From an uncultured Opitutia bacterium (GTDB lineage: Bacteria; Verrucomicrobiota; Verrucomicrobiia; Opitutales; CAJWYM01): 49,948 bases of DNA. A model generated the notes under the pieces. The model was not told the DNA's origin, did not search any database, and saw only the letters and a program-made list of their open reading frames with translations. The translations under genes were made by a program, and so were the position numbers. The DNA lies in contig CAJWYM010000017.1 of the NCBI GenBank assembly GCA_913049555.1, positions 1-49,948 on the forward strand. Direction: 5' to 3'. Positions 1-7,844 of the stretch are shown in pieces; within the stretch, counting starts at the first letter, position 1, and each line of letters begins with the position of its first letter.

Positions 1-59
1 AAATCTTACAATCTAAATTCAGTCAAAAGTGTCGACGTCAATTTGGACTTTAACACACG

Positions 60-230
60 ATTACTGCAAGGTCCCGCCTCATGCGGGATAGACAAACTAG
101 CTTCAGCTAGTGCAGGCTATAGAGCGGTTAAGCGGCCTGAAGCCAGCAAGAACTGTGACATACGGATCTGAAGTATGAAGAACGGCTTGGCACTGCTCTT
201 GCGACCATACGCAGCAGAAAGGGTCATATT
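60..230. ncRNA. Structured non-coding block, possible IS-associated RNA
   Basis: This block looks richer in G+C than its AT-rich surroundings and folds well on paper. TCCCGC (72-77) pairs with GCGGGA (83-88). ACTAGC (96-101) pairs with GCTAGT (106-111) over a TTCA loop. CTGC (64-67) pairs with GCAG (112-115) and closes both into a three-way junction. Next comes a nested arm: AGAGC 121-125 with GCTCT 195-199, AAGCC 140-144 with GGCTT 184-188, and CATAC 159-163 with GTATG 173-177. GACC 203-206 may pair with GGTC 222-225. A 5' hairpin followed by helices with large internal loops recalls the bridge RNA of IS110/IS1111 elements, but no recombinase gene lies in the window, so that link is a guess. 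A frame open from base 1 to the TGA at 169-171 has no recognisable product. I see nothing else in 1-403. Confidence 0.35.
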
Positions 231-403
231 TTAAGAACGGTTAATTTCCAATTTGATGCCAACTAGTTTGTCACTGTCCCTTTAAAATCTCTCATGGCCT
301 GCAGTCCTGAGAAGCAGCATAAAGTGAATAATAACGCTATAATAGCGTAGGTTCGATAGGATTTTTGTAGGTTCATCTTCTAATTTATTGGTTCCGTCCA
401 AAA

Positions 404-712
404 TTATTTTTTTATACTAAACAAATATTCAACATCTTCAAAATATTGCTCTCCATTATAGTGATCAAAACTGACCAAAACATATGGAATAAAATAAAAC
501 CAGATGGTATATAATTCTTTAAAGGAAGATGGTAAATCTGGAAAACCTTCTACCATCATTTCTTCCATTTTCAAAATATCAAAATTATCCTTGTGCAAGA
601 CAAATACTTCACGAGTATTTTCAACATTAAAGACATAAAGATACAATGAATACAAAGGTAAAATAATTAAAATAAAAATCGAACATAATGTAATCACTGC
701 TTTATTTAACAT
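404..712 (-). CDS. Small membrane protein, possible Rhs immunity protein
   Basis: This is a 102-residue protein of no family I recognise. The N-terminus (about residues 5-28) is one strongly hydrophobic segment rich in I, L and Y, probably a membrane anchor. A second aromatic stretch (about 70-82, WFYFIPYVLVSF) may touch the membrane. The rest is acidic. The gene lies 46 bases downstream of the broken rhs tip on the same strand, which is where immunity genes of polymorphic Rhs toxins usually sit. That position is the only reason to suspect an immunity role. It could equally be an unrelated inner-membrane protein. The start codon is the ATG at 710-712; AATTAGGAGATTTAAG just upstream contains AGGAG, a good ribosome binding site. 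Confidence 0.5.
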   Translation of the reverse strand: MLNKAVITLCSIFILIILPLYSLYLYVFNVENTREVFVLHKDNFDILKMEEMMVEGFPDLPSSFKELYTIWFYFIPYVLVSFDHYNGEQYFEDVEYLFSIKK

Positions 713-758
713 TCTTAAATCTCCTAATTAGAAATAGCCTAATCTATAATGCTAATGA

Positions 759-1529
759 CTATTTCTTCTTACATTTCCCCCCACAAGGAACTGACTTAGC
801 AGATAAACCACATCCAACAGCTTTATGACTGGGCACAAATGTCTCACACTTAGGATCACATTCTGATTGAGCATTACTTGTCTCATTTGCACACTCTGCC
901 TCTTCTTCAGCAGCTTTTTGTGCACAATACATTGCCGTCAATCCCGCAATAGTTGAAGCAGCAATAGCAACAGCGGCCCAAACAATTTCACCTTTAATGT
1001 CTACATTGTGTATCGCATTATTGTGAACAAAACCATAAATATTAATTCCGCCACGTTCCATAATCGGATCTCTATTCAACCATCTACCATTAACTGAATC
1101 ATAATATCTATAGCCGTAGTAATAATAACCAGTTTCAGTGTCTTGTGGTTTGGTGGAAAACTTGTAGGTATTTTCGCTTACGTAGGAGCCACTTTCGGAG
1201 ACTAGTTCACCGAATGGGCCGTATTCGTAACTTGCCGTTAAATCGCCGTTAGCATCTATAGTATCGGTAACATTACCATTAGCATCATAATGGTAATAAT
1301 GAGTCTCTGTTCCTGCAGTTGCGGGACTACTTTTGGTAGCGATAGTAGCCAACAAACCACCTACTCCTCCAGTACTCTGAGTAGAACCAGAGAGGTCTAA
1401 GCCCCAATATCTCTTTGAGAGGGTTGTATTCCCTGCGGTGGCAGGACTGCCTTCGGTAGCATATTCTTTCTCAAGTATCACGTTCCAACCATCAAATATA
1501 TATTCAATGCGTTTTTCAAACTCGAATTC
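759..1529 (-). pseudogene. Truncated rhs gene, C-terminal tip only
   Basis: The reading frame carries the conserved end of an RHS/YD-repeat protein: YIFDGWNVILEKEY, RYWGLDLSGS, a GGVGGLL stretch, HYYHYDANGNVTD, YEYGPFGEL, then the core-ending motif GYRYYDSVNGRWLNRDPI followed by NIYGF. After the core, the variable tip (about the last 75 residues of the frame) has a hydrophobic alanine-rich helix, IVWAAVAIAASTIAGLTAMY, and a cysteine-rich lysine tail. Full Rhs proteins are usually well over 1000 residues. Here an in-frame TGA at 1530-1532 stops the homology a few residues upstream, and nothing Rhs-like lies between it and galK. A GTG at 1479-1481 would give 240 residues, but YIFDGWN lies upstream of it in the same frame, so GTG is probably not the ancestral start. 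I infer a displaced orphan tip or a decayed gene. The toxin activity of the tip is unknown. Confidence 0.8.
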
Positions 1530-1648
1530 TCAATCAATCGATGGACCTTTTTCATAAAATCGGGCTGAAAAGTTTCATAATTACAAACAGCCGATTTCGT
1601 TTAAGCTTGAAAACGGTCAAGATGGATTTTCATGAAATTTAAATCTTA

Positions 1649-2851
1649 TCAACTAAGCGCTTCAATCAAACAGCATGCATCTGTGCTCACTTGCAAAGCG
1701 GAGCTCTCTTTACTGAAATTTTTCTTAAATGCTTCTAGGATCCCATCCGCATCGCTGGGCTCAAAATATAAATTTGTCATAGCAATTACAGCACCTCCAA
1801 AACCACCACCTGTCAACCTAGCTCCATAGACATTGGAATCTAGAGCGAGTCTCTGAACCAAAAAATCTAACTCTAAGCAACTATTCTCAAACTGATACTG
1901 GGAACTCTTATGAGATTCAAACAATCGTTGACCAAAGCGTTTCATATCAGAGTTGTGTAAATCAAAATTGGCTTGATACACTCGATCATTCTCCTCAATT
2001 ACATGGCTCGCTCTTTTAAAAATATTAGGCGAAAACTTGGACCGAATTGTTGAAAGGTCGTCTTTAGTATATTTGGCAAGCAAGCGACCTCGTCTTAAAT
2101 TTTGATCCAAAAGCTTGGAAGCATCCTGACATTCAAGGAACCTTTCTGAATATAAGGAATCCACAAGATAGTGCTCCTTTGAAGAATCAAAAATCCAAAA
2201 AACAACCTTTTCACTGAAAGCATTTCGTGTCACTTCTTCGTTTTCACAATCAATCAATATTACATGATTTTCTTTGCTACATGCAGAAGTTGCCTGATCT
2301 AAAACACCACATGGAACCCCCACGAAATTATTTTCAGCTCTTTTGCATAATTTAAAGATTTCTGAATCTTCTAAAGCGATCCCATAAAGAGAGAGGATCG
2401 CATGAGCAACACTTACCTCTAAAGCTGCACTACTACTCAATCCCTTTCCCGAGGGAACCTTTGAAGAAATATACATTTTAAATCCGTGAGAGGGAGAAAT
2501 GCCCAGTTTGATAATTTCATCCAATACACCCAGGATATAATTGCCCCAAGTTTTATCTCCCTGTTGCCTTTCGATTTTATGAATGGAGGAAGAAATCCGA
2601 CTGTCGGCAAATTCACTAAAAATCTGGATGCTTTCATCTGAAGTGGCTCCAATTCCCGTTGTCACATATCGATTGATTCCAATTCCCATTACGGATCCAC
2701 CATTATAATCTACATGATTTCCTAATAATTCAATTCGTCCGGGTGCCGAGCAAATAAAATCGGGAGACTTCTCATAGGTAGATAAAAATCCTTTTTTGTT
2801 TTCAGTATGTTCCAGCCTTGTGGACCGCTTAGTTTTCAGTGAATTGCTCAT
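1649..2851 (-). CDS. galK: Galactokinase
   Basis: This GHMP-family kinase (400 aa) phosphorylates galactose at C1 with ATP, the first committed step of the Leloir pathway, in the cytoplasm. The galactokinase signature is APGRIELLGNHVDYNGG (about residues 36-52). The GHMP glycine-serine ATP loop is KVPSGKGLSSSAALEV (131-146). The catalytic-base segment GVLDQ is at 182-186 with Asp185. The C-terminal glycine motif RLTGGGFGG completes the set. Length fits the family (about 380-400). GRIELLGNH in place of the enterobacterial GRVNLIGEH is a common variant. The gene is transcribed divergently from galT across a 230-base control region with TGTCAA repeats, so the two are probably co-regulated. No mutarotase or UDP-glucose epimerase gene is seen nearby. 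Confidence 0.95.
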   Translation of the reverse strand: MSNSLKTKRSTRLEHTENKKGFLSTYEKSPDFICSAPGRIELLGNHVDYNGGSVMGIGINRYVTTGIGATSDESIQIFSEFADSRISSSIHKIERQQGDKTWGNYILGVLDEIIKLGISPSHGFKMYISSKVPSGKGLSSSAALEVSVAHAILSLYGIALEDSEIFKLCKRAENNFVGVPCGVLDQATSACSKENHVILIDCENEEVTRNAFSEKVVFWIFDSSKEHYLVDSLYSERFLECQDASKLLDQNLRRGRLLAKYTKDDLSTIRSKFSPNIFKRASHVIEENDRVYQANFDLHNSDMKRFGQRLFESHKSSQYQFENSCLELDFLVQRLALDSNVYGARLTGGGFGGAVIAMTNLYFEPSDADGILEAFKKNFSKESSALQVSTDACCLIEALS

Positions 2852-2888
2852 AACTCTGATTCAAAATCAGACTTTATAAGTATCAATA

Positions 2889-3051
2889 GTCAATTATTTG
2901 TCAATTTCATTTATAAAATTTAATACTTCCTATAAGATTATTTGCTATTAGTAGTACAATATTAAGATTAAAGAAAATATTGTTTTTATTTTTAAATCTT
3001 AAACCGCATTTGATTTAATATTTGTCAACTATATGTCAATAAATAGTTGAC
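2889..3051. promoter_or_regulatory. galK-galT divergent operator candidate
   Basis: Two clusters of the same hexamer occur in the gap between galK and galT. GTCAAT at 2889-2894 and 2900-2905 lie 11 bp apart on the galK side. On the galT side are GTCAAC at 3024-3029, GTCAAT at 3035-3040 and the inverted GTTGAC at 3046-3051, again at 11-bp steps. GTCAACTA (3024-3031) and TAGTTGAC (3044-3051) form a perfect 8-bp inverted repeat that overlaps the likely -35 of galT. One-helical-turn phasing and promoter overlap suggest a repressor site. The regulator is not encoded in this window. Confidence 0.45.
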
Positions 3052-3074
3052 GTTTTTGCCCTGTATCTCATATT
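3047..3074 (+). promoter_or_regulatory. galT promoter, possibly leaderless
   Basis: TTGACG (3047-3052) makes a good -35 box, and CATATT (3069-3074) a weaker -10 with 16 bp between them. The predicted transcription start falls at about 3081-3082, which is the galT ATG, and no ribosome binding site precedes that ATG. The message would then be leaderless. The -35 overlaps the inverted repeat ending at 3051. Confidence 0.4.
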
Positions 3075-3081
3075 TAACGGT

Positions 3082-4131
3082 ATGAGTTCATTCAATATCA
3101 CCCAGCATTCGCATCGCAGGTTCAATCCACTCAATGAAAGTTGGGTCTTAGTGTCTCCTCACAGATCCAAACGCCCTTGGCAAGGTCAAGTAGAGAAAAA
3201 AACGGACGAATCTCGACCTCGATACGACAAAGACTGTTATCTATGCCCAGGCAATAAGAGAGCCAATGGAGAATTCAACCCTGACTACAAAGAGCCCTAC
3301 GCTTTTACGAACGATTTTTCAGCTCTTCTATCGGAAGTTCCTGAATATAAAGATACCGATGATGACCTTTTTAAGATAGAGAGCCAAAAAGGGATTTGCC
3401 GTGTTCTCTGCTTTTCGCCTCGCCACGATCTTACAATTCCAGAGATGGAAACCGATGAAATTACCAAAGTTGTAGATTTGTGGGCTCATGAATTTAAGGA
3501 TCTAGGCTCGAATGAAGATATCCATTATGTCCAAATCTTTGAAAACAAAGGTTCTGTCATGGGATGTAGCAATCCCCACCCTCATGGACAGGTATGGTCT
3601 CAAAGCTTTATCCCACAGGAGATTACTAAGAAAACTGAAAGTCAAAAAAAATACTATAAGAAGCACAACTCCAGCTTATTGTCCGATTACTTATCAAAAG
3701 AATTGGATCGCAAAGAAAGAATCCTTATTGAAAACGACCACTTTGTATCTCTCGTTCCATTTTGGGCAGTTTGGCCTTTTGAAACGATGATCATAAGCAA
3801 ACGCCACGTTCAAGATATCACTCAGTTAAGCAAAGAGGAAAGGAGATCTCTGGCAGATATGTATAAAAGGCTCACAATAAAGTATGACAATCTTTTTGAA
3901 ACCTCTTTTCCCTATTCTGCTGGTATTCATCAAAGGCCCACGGATGGGAAAGAGCATCCTTATTGGCACTTTCATATCCCTTTTTATCCGCCTCTTCTTC
4001 GTTCAGCTACTGTTAAAAAATTTATGGTTGGCTATGAGATGCTTGCAGAGCCACAAAGAGACATAACAGCAGAAAGCAGTGCCCATCGTCTTAGAGAATT
4101 ATCGGATCTTCATTACAAAAAGAAAGACTAA
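3082..4131 (+). CDS. galT: Galactose-1-phosphate uridylyltransferase
   Basis: The enzyme (349 aa) exchanges UMP between UDP-glucose and galactose-1-phosphate in the Leloir pathway. The active-site motif NPHPHGQ is at residues 164-170; by comparison with the E. coli enzyme the nucleophilic histidine is His168. Cys52 and Cys55 in DCYLCPG match the metal-binding pair, and the N-terminal [18 protein letters not shown] segment is typical. [12 protein letters not shown] and [11 protein letters not shown] mark the C-terminal half. Length is normal. The ATG at 3082 is preferred because the family motif begins within ten residues of it. It is divergent from galK and followed by about 425 bases without a gene. 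Confidence 0.96.
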   Translation: MSSFNITQHSHRRFNPLNESWVLVSPHRSKRPWQGQVEKKTDESRPRYDKDCYLCPGNKRANGEFNPDYKEPYAFTNDFSALLSEVPEYKDTDDDLFKIESQKGICRVLCFSPRHDLTIPEMETDEITKVVDLWAHEFKDLGSNEDIHYVQIFENKGSVMGCSNPHPHGQVWSQSFIPQEITKKTESQKKYYKKHNSSLLSDYLSKELDRKERILIENDHFVSLVPFWAVWPFETMIISKRHVQDITQLSKEERRSLADMYKRLTIKYDNLFETSFPYSAGIHQRPTDGKEHPYWHFHIPFYPPLLRSATVKKFMVGYEMLAEPQRDITAESSAHRLRELSDLHYKKKD

Positions 4132-4191
4132 AAATGATTTTTTGAAAAAATTTCAATCTCCCTCTTGATTTATCAATCAATGTGATGTATC

Positions 4192-4287
4192 TATAATTTT
4201 CCAGTTGAGAATTAGGGGTAGTTCTCAACTTTATATGGAGTAGAAAATGACAGCGGAAAGCTTAGGGGTAGGCTTTCCGCTTTTTTG
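4192..4287 (+). ncRNA. Twin-hairpin small RNA candidate
   Basis: A perfect -10 box TATAAT (4192-4197) is followed about 6 nt later by hairpin 1: AGTTGAGAA (4203-4211), loop TTAGGGGTAG (4212-4221), TTCTCAACT (4222-4230). Hairpin 2 is AGCGGAAAGC (4252-4261), the identical loop TTAGGGGTAG (4262-4271), and GCTTTCCGCT (4272-4281), running into a T-run. The two stems differ but the ten-base loops are the same, which suggests the loop is the conserved part. A transcript of about 80 nt would begin with hairpin 1 and end at the terminator. The -35 is poor (TTGATT 4165-4170 is 21 bp away). A GGAG (4237-4240) and an ATG (4247-4249) between the hairpins open a 36-codon frame through hairpin 2, so a leader peptide is an alternative. 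I see nothing else in 4132-4556. Confidence 0.5.
4252..4287 (+). terminator. Rho-independent terminator
   Basis: A perfect 10-bp stem, AGCGGAAAGC with GCTTTCCGCT, over a 10-base loop is followed by TTTTTTG. It is the 3' hairpin of the small-RNA candidate and could also stop read-through from galT. Confidence 0.7.
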
Positions 4288-4556
4288 TGTCCTTTTTTAT
4301 GTCTCAACACAATCTTTTTTAGTCTACGAGTGTCTGCTAGCAGATCCACTGAAGTAAATTTTTAAGTTGTTTTAAAATAAGTCACCAAAAAAAGAATGGG
4401 AATGGATTTCTAAAAAAAGTTCGAAACCCCAAACCTTTTAGTTCCAAAAAACCAAAATTTTTCATAAAAATTTTATAATCGAAATTAAATTTACTCACAT
4501 CTAGATTTATTTCAGACTGTGTTTACTCCTCCGATTATTTAATATTTATTTCTTGT

Positions 4557-7500
4557 ATGAGCTTGCAATTGTATTACTCAAACCGAATGGAGCTTTTACT
4601 CCAACAATTACTCCTAAAACTAGAGGAACAAAAAGCTCCAAACCCATTCAACGCCAAGACAGTCATCGTGCAGGGTAAAGGGATGGAACGATGGATCAGC
4701 CAAAAAATTGCCGATCAGTGTGGGGTCTGTATGAATATGCAATTCCCATTTCCGCAGAAAACATTTAAAAACATCCTGCAATCTTTTCTTCAAAAAAATG
4801 GCTTTCAAGATACAGTCATTCCTTCCAACAGTGAAGTAGCCTGGGTATTGTTTGAAAATCTAACAGACTGGATCCAGAAAGGAGATTCTTATACGGTCGT
4901 CCGAGATTATCTTCAGAATGATTCCGATGGCTTGAAACGTTTTCAACTCAGTTCGCGGGTTGCCAATTTGTTTGACCAATACAGTGCTTTTCGACCTCAA
5001 ATGATCTTTGAATGGGCCCAGGGAAAACCGGGTCTAATAGAAAAAGATTTGTTTTGGCAGTTCTTACTTTGGCGGAAAGTATTCAATAATAAAAGAGCTT
5101 GGATGTCCCCCGCTCAAAGTTTTGAAATAGTTCAGAATCAAAAATTCTACCACTCCGATTATCCAGATTTGAGCGCTTATAAGATAAATATCTTTGGGAT
5201 TTCATTTTTACCGGTTCTCTATCAAGAACTTTTGACCTATTTGGGAACTGGCAATTCTGACGATTCTCTTGAAATATGCTTATATATTCCATACCCAGCA
5301 GGCTCTCCCAGTTTTGAAGGAGATATCAGCCAGAAGAAAATGAATTATTTTCGACTTCGAGATTGTATGCAAAACAGTGATCCATCTACAGAAACTGATT
5401 TCTTATCCATTGGAAATTCTCTTATTATGGATCTAGGATGCCAGGCAGATATATTTCTGAATCAACTCATCGATAAAAGTTGGAACACCGAAGCCATTTT
5501 TTGTGAAAGAAACGAACCCATTCATGAGAAAAGCTTACTGCATGCGCTCCAAATGCAAATGGAACTTTTTGTAGAACCTACAGAAGTCGAAGAAATTCAA
5601 CTAGAAAAAGACCCTTCCATTCTTTTAAATAATTGTTTTAGCCCTGCCAGAGAGGTGGAGTCTGTAAAAGAATTTATTACACACCAGATAGGAGAACTTG
5701 AGGTGGATCCAGCAGACATCCTCGTCATGGTAACGGATATGGAGAAATACGGCTCGATCTTAAGAGCCCGTTTTACAGATACAGATCCGCTTTATATTCC
5801 TCATTCCATAGCAGACCAAAGTGTTCAAAATGAGAATGAGTATGCCCATTTATTGTTGAGTTTATTTTCCTTAAAAGCTGGTAGATTTACCGCTGAAGAA
5901 GTTCTAACCCTTTTAGAATCCAGTTCCTTAATTGAGTCTCAAGAAATCAGCGAAGAACAAATCCCATGGATTCGGACAATTATGCGAGACAGTTTATTCC
6001 GATGGGGACGGAACGCTGAGCACTGCAAAACATTTTGCGAAAATGATTTATCCATATATTCTTGGGAATCGGCACGCGACCGTATTGTCTATGGTTGCTT
6101 GATGCTTCAAAGAGATCAGGAAAAGTTGTATGAGCATTCTTTGCCATTGATGACAGAAGCAGAGACAAGCGAAGTAGCCCTTAAAATTGTCTGCGTAATG
6201 GATCAGATCACGGAGCTCTTTGATGCCATGGATCAAGCCAGTTCATTGAATGATTGGGACACTTTTCTAGATTCCTTTATAAAAAACTTATTGCCTGCAA
6301 AAAATATAGACTCCGACAAACTCGCTTCTATAAAACAGGTGGGCTATGAAATTCAGCAGATGCATAAAAAGGACAAATCCATGCATCTTTCTGAAAGAGT
6401 ATTCAATGAATATTTAAAAGGAGCACTCGATGAAGTTCATGTTGGAAAAGGTTTTTTAAACGGCAAAGTAACTATTTGTGAAATGAGACCTATGCGTTCC
6501 ATTCCAGCCAAAGTAGTTTGTATATTAGGAATGAACGATGGAGACTTCCCTAGAAGTGAGAGTATTCTTAGTTTCGATCAGATTTCCAGAAAAAGAGAAC
6601 CTGCCGATCGCAGTCAATCTAAAGAAGACCGCAATCTATTCTTGGAAGCTCTTTTATCCGCACGAGAAAAACTCTATCTATCTTGGACAGGCAGATCTAT
6701 TAGAGATAATTCTGAGCAAGCTCCCTCAGTATTGATCCATGATTTACAAGATCATCTTAATAAGACCTTTCGATTCCGTGGCAAAGATACGCGCACGATC
6801 GTTGAACAGATCACTTTAAAGCATAAATTGCACGCTTTTGACCCTGATTATTTCAGAGAATCTGATTCAAGACTCCCTCCCTCAAAATCAAACAAAGATT
6901 TTGAAACTGCGATGGAATGGATTCAACCCCAACAAAGCAGTGAAAATTTAGAAAATCCACCTGCTCCTCTCGAACCTTTAGAAAAAGAAATCGATATTGA
7001 AGATTTAGTCAGATTTTTCGCGAATCCAGCCCTCTATTTTTACAAAAATCGAATTCACTCTTGCCGAGTAGAGCCCCAAGAGGTTGTGATCGAATCAGAG
7101 ATGATTTTCATGAACTCACTAGAGGCTTATCTGATCAAAGATCTCCTTTTAAAAGACAATTCTGTTCAAGCGGAGCTTTATCAACAAAAGGGAAAACTCC
7201 AAGCAGGCTTGGAGGGCCCAATGAATTTAGAATTATTTCAAGTGGAGATCGATAAATTCAATCAGAGACTGGAAAATGAATACAACGAAACTTCATTAAA
7301 AGAATTGCAAATCCATTATTTGGAGCCATTCAGTAAAATTAAGCTCAATGCCAAGGTTTCAATCGAAGGTTCCCAATTATTTGTATCGCGAATGGCTCGC
7401 TTTAAGGAAAAAGACCGATTGAGAATCTGGCTACAACACCTACTTTCCACAATCACATACCCAAAAGAATTCAATGGAAGTGTTGGGATTTACCAGGACC

Positions 7501-7844
7501 ATCGAGTCCAATTGAATTCATTGAGCAGGGATGAAGCAAAACAAATCCTTAAGGAGATTCTGATTCTATACCGCAAAGGTCTAGAAAAACCATTGCTCTT
7601 TTTCCCAAAAGCCTCGTACCAATACATTGAAAAAATTCTCAATGGAAAGGAGGAGAACGATGCTCTTGAATCCATCAAAAAAAGCTTTCTTCAAGATTCA
7701 TGGAATGTTCCGCCAGAGAGCAGTGATTATCCTTACAGTGAAGTCTTTGACTTAGAATCTGTTTTAAACAATCCGGATTTCCACAAACATGCGGACACCA
7801 TTTATCGACCTTTGATACAGCAAATCATTCAAGAAGACGCATGA
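4557..7844 (+). CDS. recC: Exodeoxyribonuclease V gamma subunit RecC
   Basis: RecC is the scaffold subunit of the RecBCD helicase-nuclease, which processes double-strand DNA ends and, in species where this is known, recognises Chi. The N-terminus fits the family: LYYSNRMELLLQQLL, then KTVIVQGKGMERWISQKIA and a MQFPFPQ segment, as in the RecC consensus beginning with YxSNRxExL and VVQSPGMxRWL. IPAKVVCILGMNDGDFPR (about residues 640-660) is the matching inactive-helicase motif. At 1095 aa it is close to the usual 1100. It opens a three-gene operon: its stop overlaps the recB ATG by 4 bases. The Chi-recognition specificity cannot be read from the sequence. No Shine-Dalgarno is visible before the ATG at 4557. 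Confidence 0.93.
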   Translation: MSLQLYYSNRMELLLQQLLLKLEEQKAPNPFNAKTVIVQGKGMERWISQKIADQCGVCMNMQFPFPQKTFKNILQSFLQKNGFQDTVIPSNSEVAWVLFENLTDWIQKGDSYTVVRDYLQNDSDGLKRFQLSSRVANLFDQYSAFRPQMIFEWAQGKPGLIEKDLFWQFLLWRKVFNNKRAWMSPAQSFEIVQNQKFYHSDYPDLSAYKINIFGISFLPVLYQELLTYLGTGNSDDSLEICLYIPYPAGSPSFEGDISQKKMNYFRLRDCMQNSDPSTETDFLSIGNSLIMDLGCQADIFLNQLIDKSWNTEAIFCERNEPIHEKSLLHALQMQMELFVEPTEVEEIQLEKDPSILLNNCFSPAREVESVKEFITHQIGELEVDPADILVMVTDMEKYGSILRARFTDTDPLYIPHSIADQSVQNENEYAHLLLSLFSLKAGRFTAEEVLTLLESSSLIESQEISEEQIPWIRTIMRDSLFRWGRNAEHCKTFCENDLSIYSWESARDRIVYGCLMLQRDQEKLYEHSLPLMTEAETSEVALKIVCVMDQITELFDAMDQASSLNDWDTFLDSFIKNLLPAKNIDSDKLASIKQVGYEIQQMHKKDKSMHLSERVFNEYLKGALDEVHVGKGFLNGKVTICEMRPMRSIPAKVVCILGMNDGDFPRSESILSFDQISRKREPADRSQSKEDRNLFLEALLSAREKLYLSWTGRSIRDNSEQAPSVLIHDLQDHLNKTFRFRGKDTRTIVEQITLKHKLHAFDPDYFRESDSRLPPSKSNKDFETAMEWIQPQQSSENLENPPAPLEPLEKEIDIEDLVRFFANPALYFYKNRIHSCRVEPQEVVIESEMIFMNSLEAYLIKDLLLKDNSVQAELYQQKGKLQAGLEGPMNLELFQVEIDKFNQRLENEYNETSLKELQIHYLEPFSKIKLNAKVSIEGSQLFVSRMARFKEKDRLRIWLQHLLSTITYPKEFNGSVGIYQDHRVQLNSLSRDEAKQILKEILILYRKGLEKPLLFFPKASYQYIEKILNGKEENDALESIKKSFLQDSWNVPPESSDYPYSEVFDLESVLNNPDFHKHADTIYRPLIQQIIQEDA

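Noticed and set aside
1-171. Frame open from the left edge to TGA at 169-171
   Set aside because: It has no recognisable motif and runs through the strongly base-paired block, so it is more likely chance than the end of a gene.
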